Assembly: GCF_900105245.1 (NCBI RefSeq)
Contig: NZ_FNSZ01000001.1
Coordinates: forward strand, 496,001-560,000
DNA length: 64,000 nucleotides
From: Streptomyces sp. 1222.5
Lineage (GTDB): Bacteria > Actinomycetota > Actinomycetes > Streptomycetales > Streptomycetaceae
Direction: 5' to 3'
A program made the translations under genes and the position numbers. Of this stretch, positions 9,580 to 17,405 are shown in pieces (the first letter of the stretch is position 1; each line of letters starts with the position of its first letter). The notes under the pieces were generated by a model that saw only the letters and a list, made by a program, of their open reading frames with translations, ran no database searches and was not told the DNA's origin.

Positions 9580-9730
9580 CGGGCGAGCCGCCTCGGCACC
9601 TGACGGTTCGCCCGCCGTCCTCGGCGTTCTTCGCCACCGACATGCCCTGCGCGGACAACAGCACCGTCCGGGCCCGCCTTCAGCTCATCACCGACCCGCT
9701 CCTCTGCGGATGGCGTTGCTCGATGCGGCC

Positions 9731-10324
9731 CTAGGTCGGCTCCCGGTCGCCCATCGGCGCACCGGCCGCCAGCTTCAGCAACTCGTCGACCGACCACTGG
9801 TCGTAGGCGTGCTCGCCGTACTTGGCGGCGAGCACGCGGCCGTCGCGCGCGACGAGGAAGTCGCCGGGCAGGCCGAGCCGGCCGCCGTGGGGGCGAGTGA
9901 CGGGCAGACGCTCCCGGCCACGGACGACGTTCCAGATGCCACTGAGGACGGCCCATACGATCGGTCCCCAGACACGCGGGTCGAGCAGGGCGCGGGGTGA
10001 GCTTTCCACGCCGAACTCGACGTACAGCCGCCGGTCCGGGTCGGCCACGACGGCGAACGGCAGATCCTCCACATGCGGCGCCAGTTCCTCGGCCGGCGAG
10101 TGGAACAGCACGACTTCGCGCACACCGGCGGCCTCTGTCTCCTCGTGCCGCCGCACCACGGTCCGCAGGTGCAGATTGCAGACCGGGCATCCGGCGAAGC
10201 GACGGAACTGCAGGTGGACCAGTCGGTCAGGGTCGGGAAGGGCGATCCGCTCCCCGGCGACGGTGGACAGATGGCGTGGGTCGACGGTGGATCCGGGCTC
10301 CACCGGGCTGCGGGTACGACGCAT
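9731..10324 (-). CDS. Peroxiredoxin/thioredoxin-like redox protein
   Basis: A 197-residue thioredoxin-fold protein of the AhpC/TSA-like 'SelL/peroxiredoxin-like' type. It carries a CxxC active site (AGCPVCNLHLR, ~45-55) and the closing strand motif GLPGDFLVARDGRVLAAKYG (~150-170). It probably reduces or senses peroxides or alkylating quinones in the cytoplasm; there is no signal peptide. The ATG at 10324 has an AGGGGG ribosome site; a longer in-frame start would overlap the operator region. It is divergent from a TetR gene and has a TTGACA promoter buried in a palindromic operator, so it is likely the regulator's target. Confidence 0.8.
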   Translation of the reverse strand: MRRTRSPVEPGSTVDPRHLSTVAGERIALPDPDRLVHLQFRRFAGCPVCNLHLRTVVRRHEETEAAGVREVVLFHSPAEELAPHVEDLPFAVVADPDRRLYVEFGVESSPRALLDPRVWGPIVWAVLSGIWNVVRGRERLPVTRPHGGRLGLPGDFLVARDGRVLAAKYGEHAYDQWSVDELLKLAAGAPMGDREPT

Positions 10325-10338
10325 GGTTCCCCCTGTAG

Positions 10339-10387
10339 GCGTACGGCATACACTTACGAGTGTTAGGCGTATGCCGTACGCTGTCAA
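10339..10387. promoter_or_regulatory. Promoter and TetR operator of the divergent redox/TetR pair
   Basis: Reading on the minus strand, TTGACA (10387-10382), a 17-bp spacer and AACACT (10364-10359) form a good -35/-10 pair for the redox gene. Two 13-bp inverted arms (10339-10351 and 10369-10381) flank the -10 box. Inside them is a second inverted repeat, ACACT-TACG-AGTGT (10350-10363). A TetR dimer pair bound here would block the promoter and also sit just in front of the TetR start. Confidence 0.75.
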
Positions 10388-10392
10388 CCGCC

Positions 10393-11007
10393 ATGCCACG
10401 CCCTCGTTCGCTCACCCCGGACCAGCTCGCTTCCGCCGCCCTCGCCGTCATCGACCGCGACGGGCTGGCCGCGTTGTCCATGCGTGCCGTCGCCCAGGAA
10501 CTCGGCATGAGCACCATGGGCCTCTACCGGTACGTGGAGGACCGCGGGGAACTCGAAAGGCTCGTCGTCGAGCGGGTTCTGCACGATGTGGACACCGGGA
10601 CGCCGGATCCAGCAGCGTCATGGCGCGAGCAGGTCTCGGTCATGGCACGGCGCCTGCGCGACACCGTGGGCGCCCACCCGGAGGTGGTCCCCCTCACCGT
10701 GGCCCACCGGCATCACTCCCTCGGGGTACTGCGCTGGTCGGAGACGGTGCTGGCCGTCCTCACCGCGGCCGGACTCGATGGGGAGCGGCGAGTCGTCGCA
10801 CTGCGCGGTCTCCTCAGCTACGTCATCGGAGCCATCCAGCTGGAGCACCTCGGGCCCCTGTCCGGCCCCGGAACGACAGCCATCGCCCGACTCTCCCCCA
10901 CCGACTTCCCGCTCATGACCCGGACCGCCCGGGACGCCCGTGACGTCGGCGCCGACCAGGAGTTCCTGGGTGGCCTCACCATGCTGCTCGACGGCCTGGA
11001 GCCCTAG
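10393..11007 (+). CDS. TetR-family transcriptional repressor
   Basis: A 204-residue repressor. Residues ~8-55 hold the TetR helix-turn-helix (AVAQELGMSTMGLYRYVEDR) and the C-terminal part resembles the TetR_C ligand-binding helices. The ATG at 10393 (MPRPRSLTP) is preferred although no ribosome site precedes it; an in-frame GTG at 10360 would lie inside the operator. Translation may be leaderless. It is divergent from the redox gene and probably represses both genes through the palindrome between them. The inducer is unknown. Confidence 0.88.
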   Translation: MPRPRSLTPDQLASAALAVIDRDGLAALSMRAVAQELGMSTMGLYRYVEDRGELERLVVERVLHDVDTGTPDPAASWREQVSVMARRLRDTVGAHPEVVPLTVAHRHHSLGVLRWSETVLAVLTAAGLDGERRVVALRGLLSYVIGAIQLEHLGPLSGPGTTAIARLSPTDFPLMTRTARDARDVGADQEFLGGLTMLLDGLEP

Positions 11008-11147
11008 GACGCCGAGCGGGTCCTCCCCGGGGCGAGGTGAACACGAGGGGCGACGCCGCGCGGGACTTCGTCGGCCGGGCACGCCCGGGGCCCCCGTGTG
11101 GCTGCGCCGGTCAGCCGGTTCTCGGAAGGCGCCGAGAACTCGGATGG

Positions 11148-11882
11148 TCACAGTCGCCGTACGCGCAGTACGCCGGTTCGCATCGGGAAAGTGAACTCGC
11201 CGCGGGCGGTCTCCGGCCGGGTCGCGAGGAAAGCGCGGATCCGGGCCAGCGTGGCGTCCCGCTCCGGTTCCGGCAGGACCAGCGTCCCCGCGCGAGTCGC
11301 CAAGGTGGCGACGAGGGAATCGGCTGTGCGGCGCTGACCGTGCGGGAACTCGGCCTGCTTCGGCCATCCGAATCGGGCGGCCGCGCCGCGCCCGGGAAGG
11401 TGCATGTCGGCCGTCTCGGCGCGCCAACCGGCGGGCCTGTCACGGGGGCCGACAGCCGCGTCCCCGCTGACCCGTGCGAGAGCGGCCACCCACTCGACCT
11501 GGTCGTCCATGAGGTTCCACAGGCCGGCCAGGATGCCGTCGGGTGCGAGGACCCGGGCGATCTCCGGTCCCGCGGCGGCCATGTCGAACCAGTGCATCGC
11601 GTTGCCGGCCGGTACCGCATCCACCGAGGCGTCCGGCAGCGGGATCGCCTCGGCACCCCCCGACAGGGCGCGGACACCGGGCAGCCAGCGGCGAAGTTCG
11701 GTCCGCATCCCCGCGTCGGGCTCGACCGCGATGACTCCGGCACCCAGGGCGACCAGCGTGGCGGTCAGCTTGCCGGTTCCGGCGCCCAGGTCGAGTACGC
11801 GGGGGCCGGGCGCGGGTTCGAGTGCCCAGCGCACCGCGGCCTGCGCATAGTCCGGTCGGTGCGCGGCGTACGCGTCCGCCAC
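11148..11882 (-). CDS. Class I SAM-dependent methyltransferase
   Basis: A 244-residue Rossmann-fold methyltransferase. Motif I is VLDLGAGTGKL (~34-44), followed by the acidic end of strand 2 (VEPDAGM), and the adenine-loop region GGAEAIPLPDASVDAV (~80-95). This is the common UbiE/YcgJ-like type. The GTG at 11882 is the first usable start after an upstream in-frame stop; there is little ribosome site and no residues ahead of VADAYAAHRPDY, so the N-terminus is slightly shorter than usual in the family. The substrate is unknown. Confidence 0.8.
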   Translation of the reverse strand: MADAYAAHRPDYAQAAVRWALEPAPGPRVLDLGAGTGKLTATLVALGAGVIAVEPDAGMRTELRRWLPGVRALSGGAEAIPLPDASVDAVPAGNAMHWFDMAAAGPEIARVLAPDGILAGLWNLMDDQVEWVAALARVSGDAAVGPRDRPAGWRAETADMHLPGRGAAARFGWPKQAEFPHGQRRTADSLVATLATRAGTLVLPEPERDATLARIRAFLATRPETARGEFTFPMRTGVLRVRRL

Positions 11883-12002
11883 CGCACGAACGACGAGGCG
11901 TGAAGCTGCCGTTCATCCTGATCCACGGGGTGACCCTAGCGGTGCGGCCGACGGTCGGCCATACCGCCCGGCTGGGCGCGTGCGCCCGTCGACGCGCCGG
12001 GG

Positions 12003-12929
12003 TCACCTGCGCGGTGAAGGCAACACGATGCCGGTGGGGGTGTTGAGGCCGGTGAGGGGAACGGTGGTTTGCCGTTCGCCGCTCTCCTGGACTCTCACGA
12101 CGCGATGGTGGGAAGCATCGGCCACGTAGAGGTTCTTGTGACCGTCGACGGCGAGGCCCAGCGGACCTCGCAGACCGGTGATCGGCACCGTGGTCTGAGA
12201 TCCGCCGCGCCGCGCCACCTTCACCACGCGGTCGTTCCCGCTGTCGGAGATGTAGAGGTCGCCGCCGGCGTTCAGGGCCAGCCCGGTCGGCTGGGAGAGG
12301 CCCACCGTGGGCACGGTGGTCTGACCGCTTCCGTCCACCGCTACCTTGACCACCCGGTTGTTGATGAAGTCCGAGACGTACAGGCTGCCGTCGCCGGCGA
12401 GCGCGAGACCCCAGGGGTGCAGCAGGCCGGTCGTCGGGAGGGTGCTGCGCCGCCCGTCGGGCGTCACCCTCACGACGCGGTTGTCGAAGCTGTCGGCGAT
12501 GAACAGGTTCCCGCCCCTGTCGACTGCGAGGCCCAGGGGGCGCGAGAGGTCGCCCGCGGGCACCGTGGACTGCGTGCCGTCCGCGGCCAGCTTCACGACC
12601 CGGTTGTCGCCCGTGTCGGAGACGTAGAGGTCGCACTCCGCATCCCATGCCAGACCGGTCGGACGTACCACGCCGTCGAGCGGAACGGTCGCCTGTTCGT
12701 CTTCCGCGGCCGGCAGCGTGACCACTCGGTTGTCGCCGTAGTCGGACACGAACAGTGCTGCCTCGGCAGACGTGCGCGCGTCGCCTTGCACGGCGCCGGC
12801 GGAGGGGATCGACAGCGCACAGACCATGAGGAGGCTCGCGGCGCCCGCCAGCCGCCCGGTCCATCTGCGCGTGCGGTCGGCTCCGGGCAAAGCCGTGTCC
12901 GTTCGTGACGTCGCGGTGGTGTGCTCCAC
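12003..12929 (-). CDS. Secreted NHL-repeat beta-propeller protein
   Basis: A 308-residue protein with a positively charged N-terminus and hydrophobic core (LAGAASLLMVCALSIPSAGA, ~28-47) typical of a signal peptide, so probably secreted. The mature part is six NHL blades of about 41 residues, each with the pattern LYVSDxxxNRVVK...TVP..GL..P.GLA. This is the fold of the PknD sensor domain and of virginiamycin-B-lyase-like proteins. There is no kinase or lyase signature, so only a binding or scaffold role can be inferred. It starts with GTG and ribosome-site support is weak. Confidence 0.82.
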   Translation of the reverse strand: MEHTTATSRTDTALPGADRTRRWTGRLAGAASLLMVCALSIPSAGAVQGDARTSAEAALFVSDYGDNRVVTLPAAEDEQATVPLDGVVRPTGLAWDAECDLYVSDTGDNRVVKLAADGTQSTVPAGDLSRPLGLAVDRGGNLFIADSFDNRVVRVTPDGRRSTLPTTGLLHPWGLALAGDGSLYVSDFINNRVVKVAVDGSGQTTVPTVGLSQPTGLALNAGGDLYISDSGNDRVVKVARRGGSQTTVPITGLRGPLGLAVDGHKNLYVADASHHRVVRVQESGERQTTVPLTGLNTPTGIVLPSPRR

Positions 12930-13125
12930 GATTCACCCATCTGTCATCGACAGCCGGCGCCCTGCCGAACGTCCTCTCGCCGACCTTAGGAAGCGCTGCG
13001 ACGGGGTGCGGGAACCACGCCACCGTCCGGTGTGCTGATCACTCCGATGCCCGCGCCCGGCCGTGCTCGGACGGGGGCGGCTGTCGGCTCATGGCGGCCG
13101 AAGCCCGGCGTTGCCCTGGAATGCG

Positions 13126-13158
13126 CGAAGGGCCCGGCCTGATCGGCCGAGCCCTTCG
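13126..13158 (-). terminator. Hairpin downstream of tRNA-fMet
   Basis: An 8-bp outer stem (13126-13133 with 13151-13158) with an inner GGCC/GGCC pairing lies 3 nt beyond the 3' CCA of the minus-strand tRNA gene. It is well placed as the tRNA terminator. Confidence 0.7.
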
Positions 13159-13160
13159 AT

Positions 13161-13237
13161 TGGTAGCGGGGACAGGATTTGAACCTGCGACCTCTGGGTT
13201 ATGAGCCCAGCGAGCTACCGAGCTGCTCCACCCCGCG
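13161..13237 (-). tRNA. Initiator tRNA-fMet (CAU)
   Basis: A 77-nt cloverleaf with encoded CCA. The anticodon loop is CTCATAA (CAT) on a stem with three consecutive G-C pairs (GGG/CCC). The first base is C facing A72, the unpaired acceptor end that marks bacterial initiator tRNAs and permits formylation. T-loop GGTTCAAATCC is canonical. Both hallmarks separate it from elongator tRNA-Met. Confidence 0.96.
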
Positions 13238-13493
13238 TCGGTAGGACCACTCTACCCCCTCCAGAGCGGCGGCCCGACCAGCCGGCCCGGACGGCCCGCC
13301 GCGTCATGCCGAGCCGCCCCGGCGGGCCGGTCCGGGCCTCCGGGGACCGGCATGGTCACGGCCGGCCCTCTCTTCGTCAAGTCCCGAGTCCTCGGAACGT
13401 GACCCTGTTCTCGCATTCGGGCCTACTTGAAGCACGGGCCGCACCGGAAAGACCGGAAACCGAAAAGGTCCCGATAACAAGTAGGAGATGACC

Positions 13494-14060
13494 ATGCAGC
13501 GCACCAGCCACACCACCCCGGAAATCCGAACCAAGCGCGGCTTCCGTATCTCGACCCTCGTCGCCTCGGCCGTGGTCGTCGCCGGCGGAATCATCCTTCC
13601 GGCCACCGCCGCGTCGGCGGGCACGATGCCCGACTCGGTCGTGACGACGGTGGCCGCCCACCATAAGAACCACGATCAGAAGGATCATCACAAGAAGAGC
13701 CAGCACAAGAAGGAGCACGAGAAGAACAAGGGCAATGCGACGGGTGGTGACGGGGGTAATGCCACGACCAACGGTGGCGGAAATGCGACCGGCGGAAACG
13801 GCGGCAACGCCACCACCAACGGTGGCGGGGACGCGACCGGCGGAAACGGTGGCGACGCCACGACCAATGGCGGCGGAAATGCGACCGGCGGAAACGGCGG
13901 CGATGCGACCACCAATGCCGGCGGCGATGCGACGGGCGGCAATGGCGGCGACGCCACGACCAATGGCGGTGGCGACGCGACCGGCGGAAACGGCGGCAAT
14001 GCCACGAGCAACGGCGGTGGCGACGCGACCGGCGGAAACGGTGGCGATGCCACTGCCTGA
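13494..14060 (+). CDS. Secreted His/Lys-rich protein with Gly-Asn octapeptide repeats
   Basis: A 188-residue protein. Residues ~1-45 are a signal peptide (TLVASAVVVAGGIILPATA, then AASAG). A highly basic His/Lys linker follows (HHKNHDQKDHHKKSQHKK, ~58-75). The rest is ~13 copies of an octapeptide (N/D)AT(G/T)(G/N)(N/G)GG alternating in two versions, a 16-residue super-repeat. The ATG at 13494 is 6 nt after AGGAG; the ATG at 13488 abuts that ribosome site. No family is recognised. It resembles low-complexity wall or extracellular-matrix proteins. The next gene has the same architecture, so the two may be paralogues acting outside the cell. Confidence 0.75.
   Translation: MQRTSHTTPEIRTKRGFRISTLVASAVVVAGGIILPATAASAGTMPDSVVTTVAAHHKNHDQKDHHKKSQHKKEHEKNKGNATGGDGGNATTNGGGNATGGNGGNATTNGGGDATGGNGGDATTNGGGNATGGNGGDATTNAGGDATGGNGGDATTNGGGDATGGNGGNATSNGGGDATGGNGGDATA
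13734..14057 (+). repeat. Coding tandem repeat, 24/48-bp period
   Basis: About 13.5 imperfect 24-bp units, grouped as 48-bp pairs, encode the (N/D)ATGGNGG / (N/D)ATTNGGG repeats. Units differ mainly at wobble positions and at the N/D codon, so they are old rather than freshly duplicated. Confidence 0.85.
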
Positions 14061-14189
14061 GGCCCAGGCCGCTGACGGCGGCCAGTGAACGACGGGGGTG
14101 GGTGGCGCGACCACCGGCCGCGCCACCCACCCCCTGATCCTCGATCCCGAGCCCCGGCATCCCCGATCTCCAAGGAAACGGCACTCCTC

Positions 14190-14792
14190 ATGACCCGCAA
14201 CGTCCGGAAGCACGGCCTGGCCATGGCCGCCGCCTCGATCCTGCTCCCCCTCGGCATGGTTCTGATCCCGGCAGGCGGCGCGATCGCCGCCACCGCACCG
14301 CACTCGATGGCGGCCTCGGCCAAGCACGACGACCACGGCAGCGGCAAGAAGGACCACGGCGACCACCACAAGGGCGATCACCACAAGAAGCACGACGAGC
14401 ACGGCGACCGGCACCACAAGGACCACGGCGACCACGACACCTGCCGCGCCGGGAACGGCAACGGCGGCAACGGCGGCAACGGCACCGGTGGCGACGCCAC
14501 CGTCTGCACCGCCCCGGGCGGCACCGGCACCGGCGGCACCGGCGGCCGGGGCAGGGGCTCCTGCGGCGGCAAGGGGACCAACGGCAGCAACGGCACGGGC
14601 ACCAACGGCAAGAACGGCCCGCCGTGCCCCGACGGGAAGACCCCGCCCCCGGACAGCGGCGGCGGCTCCAGCACCCCGGACGGCACCGGCAGCACCCCGC
14701 CGCCCGAGAAGCCCGCTCCCCAGCCCGACACCGGCGGGTCCGCACCCGACGCCCCCGCTCCGCCGCCCCCGCCCGACGTGGTCGTCAAGTGA
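14190..14792 (+). CDS. Secreted His-rich, Gly/Pro-rich low-complexity protein
   Basis: A 200-residue protein with a signal peptide (~10-40, MAAASILLPLGMVLIPAGGA), a His/Asp/Lys-rich block (HHKGDHHKKHDEHGDRHHK, ~55-80), a Gly/Asn/Thr segment with four cysteines (CRAG, VCTAP, SCGG, PCPD), and a Pro-rich tail (~155-200). The His-rich block could bind metal; the Pro tail suggests wall association. The start at 14190 follows AAGGA at a rather long distance. It lies 129 bp after a same-strand gene of like design. Function is unknown. Confidence 0.7.
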   Translation: MTRNVRKHGLAMAAASILLPLGMVLIPAGGAIAATAPHSMAASAKHDDHGSGKKDHGDHHKGDHHKKHDEHGDRHHKDHGDHDTCRAGNGNGGNGGNGTGGDATVCTAPGGTGTGGTGGRGRGSCGGKGTNGSNGTGTNGKNGPPCPDGKTPPPDSGGGSSTPDGTGSTPPPEKPAPQPDTGGSAPDAPAPPPPPDVVVK

Positions 14793-14832
14793 GCGCGCCC
14801 GACAGACACCCCAGGTGAAGCTCTCCGACCCA

Positions 14833-14863
14833 CTGCCCCGCCGCCCTCCCCGCGGCGGGGCAG
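14833..14863 (+). terminator. GC-rich hairpin after the secreted-protein pair
   Basis: A perfect 12-bp stem (14833-14844 with 14852-14863) with a 7-nt loop lies 41 bp downstream of the stop at 14792. It is probably the terminator of the two-gene unit. Confidence 0.65.
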
Positions 14864-15015
14864 CGCTGTGTTCCCCGATCGGTCAGCCGACGCGGCGGGC
14901 TCGGCGATTCGGCCACCGCCGGCTCGGAGCCGGCCCCTTGTGCGGCAAGGTTCGATGCACGGCGCAAGCTGCCCCGCACGCTGAAACGCGGGACGACTCG
15001 CCCGGCCCTCAGGCC

Positions 15016-15219
15016 GAGGAGTTCCAGTACCGGGACACGTCCCGGCTACAGGCCGGTGCGCAGATGACGGCCGGCACGATGGCGCGTCGGCTGCCCTCGC
15101 TGGTCCTGCGCTCCCTGAAGACGGCATGGCAGGTGGACCGGGTGGCCGCGGTGGGGCTGCTGGCGTGCCAGGTGGGCACGGGGGTGCTCGCCGCGCTCGG
15201 GCTGCTCGCCGTGACCGGT
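15016..15219 (+). pseudogene. N-terminal remnant of an ABC transporter (permease-ATPase)
   Basis: The frame starting EEFQYRDTSRLQAG and continuing MARRLPSLVLRSLKTAWQVD and then a membrane helix (VGLLACQVGTGVLAALGLLA) looks like the first ~70 residues of the fused ABC exporters common in Streptomyces. After AVTG the similarity stops, and the frame runs into unrelated sequence with a stop ~45 nt later. No other part of the transporter is nearby. I read it as a decayed fragment left by deletion. The assignment rests on recall of the family's N-terminus, not a search. Confidence 0.55.
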
Positions 15220-15360
15220 TCCTCTGGTCGACGCGGATTGTCGCAAACTCCTCACAGAGGGTGACACCGTCTGTCATTCTGCACCCGGGTGGGCTCTCGG
15301 CCGGAGCCCGCCCGTCACCTGGCCCGTGACGCCAGAGTCGTCTGCTCGAGGAAGGCCTTC

Positions 15361-16212
15361 GTGCGTAAGTGGCACATCACCACCCTGTCCATGGCCGGCG
15401 CCGCCTGTCTGTCGTTGAGCGCGTCGGGGTGCGGCGGTACGAAGAACGCCGACACCTCCGCCGCAAAGGGCCCGGCGGTCACCCGCTCGTCCCAGAGCGC
15501 TCCGCCCTCCCCCTCGGGCGCCGGGCATGACGGTGACTGGCACGTCGTCAACAGCGCCCGGCTGCCGCCCGATGAGGATGCGGCTACGGCGAAGAGGGCC
15601 GACGACGGGAAGGACCTCGCGAAAGAGCGGCAGGCCATCGACGCCGGAACACCCGACCCGTGTGCGTTCATGACCATGCGGACCTACAGCGACATCACCG
15701 TGCACGACGCCTACATCGCCGTGCACGGCGGCGGCCCGTACGTGGGCGACCCGACCAGCTCCTCGCCCGCGGATCGCCGCAACTGCTACATCACCAAGGG
15801 CGAGTGGGACGGCAAGCTCAAGAACAATCCACTCACCGGGGAGGTGATCAGCGTGTACAAGGACCCGGACGGCTACATGGCCGGCCGGCTCCGCAAGCGG
15901 CTGGCGGGCGATGAGCCGTGCGCCATCGGACCGCAAGGGTATGTCCAGAAGGTCCAGGGATGCACGGTCGTCAACCTCGACCCGTACGGCGCTGGCTTCG
16001 ACCGCAGCAGGAGCAACGCGAACGTTCCCGACGCGTGGTTCAACCTGCAGCGCGACGGTGACGGCGTCGACACCATCACGGTCGTCATAAAAACCAGCAA
16101 CGGCTACCTGACGCAATGGACTTACTACGGCGCCGACCAGGGCGCCGCCCTCAACGGCGGCCGCATCATCGCCAATGGACTGCGAGTCGCGTTCGGCCTG
16201 GACGACGCCTGA
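15361..16212 (+). CDS. Putative secreted lipoprotein of unknown function
   Basis: A 283-residue protein starting with GTG at 15361 behind GAGGAAGG. The N-terminus (MRKWHITTLSMAGAACLSLS, then ASGCGG) reads as a signal peptide with a weak lipobox and Cys25, so it is probably membrane-anchored outside the cell. A Ser/Pro/Lys-rich spacer follows (~28-95). The conserved-looking domain (~98-283) has three further cysteines (PDPCAF, RNCYIT, DEPCAIG plus QGCTVV) and aromatic-rich strands, consistent with a disulphide-stabilised fold like that of actinobacterial DUF3558-type lipoproteins. I do not recognise a specific family. A hairpin follows the stop. Confidence 0.7.
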   Translation: MRKWHITTLSMAGAACLSLSASGCGGTKNADTSAAKGPAVTRSSQSAPPSPSGAGHDGDWHVVNSARLPPDEDAATAKRADDGKDLAKERQAIDAGTPDPCAFMTMRTYSDITVHDAYIAVHGGGPYVGDPTSSSPADRRNCYITKGEWDGKLKNNPLTGEVISVYKDPDGYMAGRLRKRLAGDEPCAIGPQGYVQKVQGCTVVNLDPYGAGFDRSRSNANVPDAWFNLQRDGDGVDTITVVIKTSNGYLTQWTYYGADQGAALNGGRIIANGLRVAFGLDDA

Positions 16213-16222
16213 GCCAAGACAC

Positions 16223-16272
16223 CGCGAGGCGAAGCGCGTGAGCCCTTCGCAGGGCCGGCGCGTCGCCTCGCG
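16223..16272 (+). terminator. Hairpin after the lipoprotein gene
   Basis: Ten-base arms CGCGAGGCGA (16223-16232) and TCGCCTCGCG (16263-16272) pair perfectly and enclose a 30-nt GC-rich loop that can fold further. It lies 11 bp past the stop codon. Confidence 0.55.
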
Positions 16273-16340
16273 CTCCTGTGGCGGCCAACGTCGCCGCGCC
16301 GTCCGCCTCCGTTCGCGGGAAAATCGGATGGAGGGGTGCC

Positions 16341-16871
16341 GTGACGCCCCTGCGTCCGCATGGCCCCGATTCGGGAGTGAGTGCTGTGGGAAATCAGCCC
16401 GGCATGATCGATAGCGTGGTGCGCGGAGGTGCGGCAGGCGCCGCCGGCACGACCGTACTGAACGCCGTGACCTATGCCGACATGGCGGTGCGAGGCAGGC
16501 CGTCGAGCCGGGCCCCGGCCGAGGTGGCGGAGAAGATCGCCCAGGACACGGGGCATCCGGTTGCCGGAGCGGGCGAGACCCGGGACAACCGCCTCTCGGG
16601 CCTCGGTGCGCTGTCCGGTATCGCCGTCGGCTGCGGGATGGGCGTGGCCGTCTCGCTGATGCGTCAGGCCGGCCTACGGATGCCCTGGTGGCTGGGTGGT
16701 GTCGTGACCGGTGGCCTCGCCATGGCCGCGACCGACCTGCCGATGGCCCGGCTGGGCGTGAGCGATCCGAGGACCTGGTCGGCGAAGGACTGGGTGTCGG
16801 ACGTGATACCGCATGTGGTGTACGGACTGGTCACGTACGGGATCGTGACGGCTTCCGACCACCGGACGTGA
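16341..16871 (+). CDS. Small membrane protein of unknown function
   Basis: A 176-residue protein with probable membrane segments at ~30-48 (VVRGGAAGAAGTTVLNAV), ~85-105 (ALSGIAVGCGMGVAVSLM), ~112-130 and ~150-168. A conserved-looking cytoplasmic loop reads RPSSRAPAEVAEKIAQDTGH, and WSAKDWVSDVIPHVVYGL precedes the last helix. The GTG at 16341 is chosen because GGAGGGG lies directly upstream; longer starts lack a ribosome site. Similar proteins occur as hypothetical genes across actinobacteria. The function is unknown. Confidence 0.7.
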   Translation: MTPLRPHGPDSGVSAVGNQPGMIDSVVRGGAAGAAGTTVLNAVTYADMAVRGRPSSRAPAEVAEKIAQDTGHPVAGAGETRDNRLSGLGALSGIAVGCGMGVAVSLMRQAGLRMPWWLGGVVTGGLAMAATDLPMARLGVSDPRTWSAKDWVSDVIPHVVYGLVTYGIVTASDHRT

Positions 16872-16916
16872 GGGGCGCCGGGATCCGGCTGCCGTACCCA
16901 GGTGCCCGGCACGGTC

Positions 16917-17405
16917 TCAGAGGCTCGCCAGGATCTGCGGCGACAGGTTCCTGATCATGGTGTTGGTCCAGCGGATCTGCCGCAGCGTCTGCGGATGGCA
17001 CTCCGAGGCCAGGGTCAGCGGCGCGTCGTTCCTGGTGGCCTGTGCGACCTGGGCGAGCATCTCCCGGTGCAGGGAGTTCTCCGTGGCGTCGAGATGCAGT
17101 GCGCGCAGGTCGCGCAGGAGGAGCAGGCCCGGCTCCGGACGGTGTCCGACCGCTTCGGCCGCCTTCCGCCTGAGCTCGGCGAGGACGCCGGAGCTCGTCC
17201 CCGAGGAGTCGTCGAGGTCGAGGCCCTGGTCGTGAGCGGCCTGGGCCAGTCGCAGCGCGTGTTCCTCGGACCATCGGGCGAGGTCGGTCGCGACATGGTG
17301 CACCTCATGGTCGGTGCGGTGGCGGTCGGCCACCAGTTGGAGTTCCCTGGCCAGGTGCTTCTCCCCGCGGTGCAGCACGCGCAGGCTGAGGGTGATGCCG
17401 TTCAT
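16917..17405 (-). CDS. Helical protein coupled to a truncated molybdo-oxidoreductase gene
   Basis: A 162-residue, almost wholly alpha-helical protein with several His and acidic residues along its helices (LHRGEKHLARELQLVADRHR; TDHEVHHVATDLARWSEEHA). It looks like a four-helix bundle, possibly hemerythrin- or ferritin-like, but I see no defined metal motif. GGAGGA precedes the ATG at 17405. Its start overlaps the stop of the upstream gene by 4 nt (ATGA), so translation is coupled to the molybdopterin-oxidoreductase fragment. I do not recognise its function. Confidence 0.72.
   Translation of the reverse strand: MNGITLSLRVLHRGEKHLARELQLVADRHRTDHEVHHVATDLARWSEEHALRLAQAAHDQGLDLDDSSGTSSGVLAELRRKAAEAVGHRPEPGLLLLRDLRALHLDATENSLHREMLAQVAQATRNDAPLTLASECHPQTLRQIRWTNTMIRNLSPQILASL

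Noticed and set aside
11343..11375. GGGAACTC inside the methyltransferase gene as a SigC-type promoter
   Set aside because: At 17 bp downstream the sequence is TCCGA, not CGACT, and it lies within coding DNA far from any start.
13734..14057. Regular repeats that could be taken for a CRISPR array
   Set aside because: The 24/48-bp units keep reading frame, have no unique spacers and encode a secreted repeat protein. The same holds for 24207-24518 and 63101-63196.
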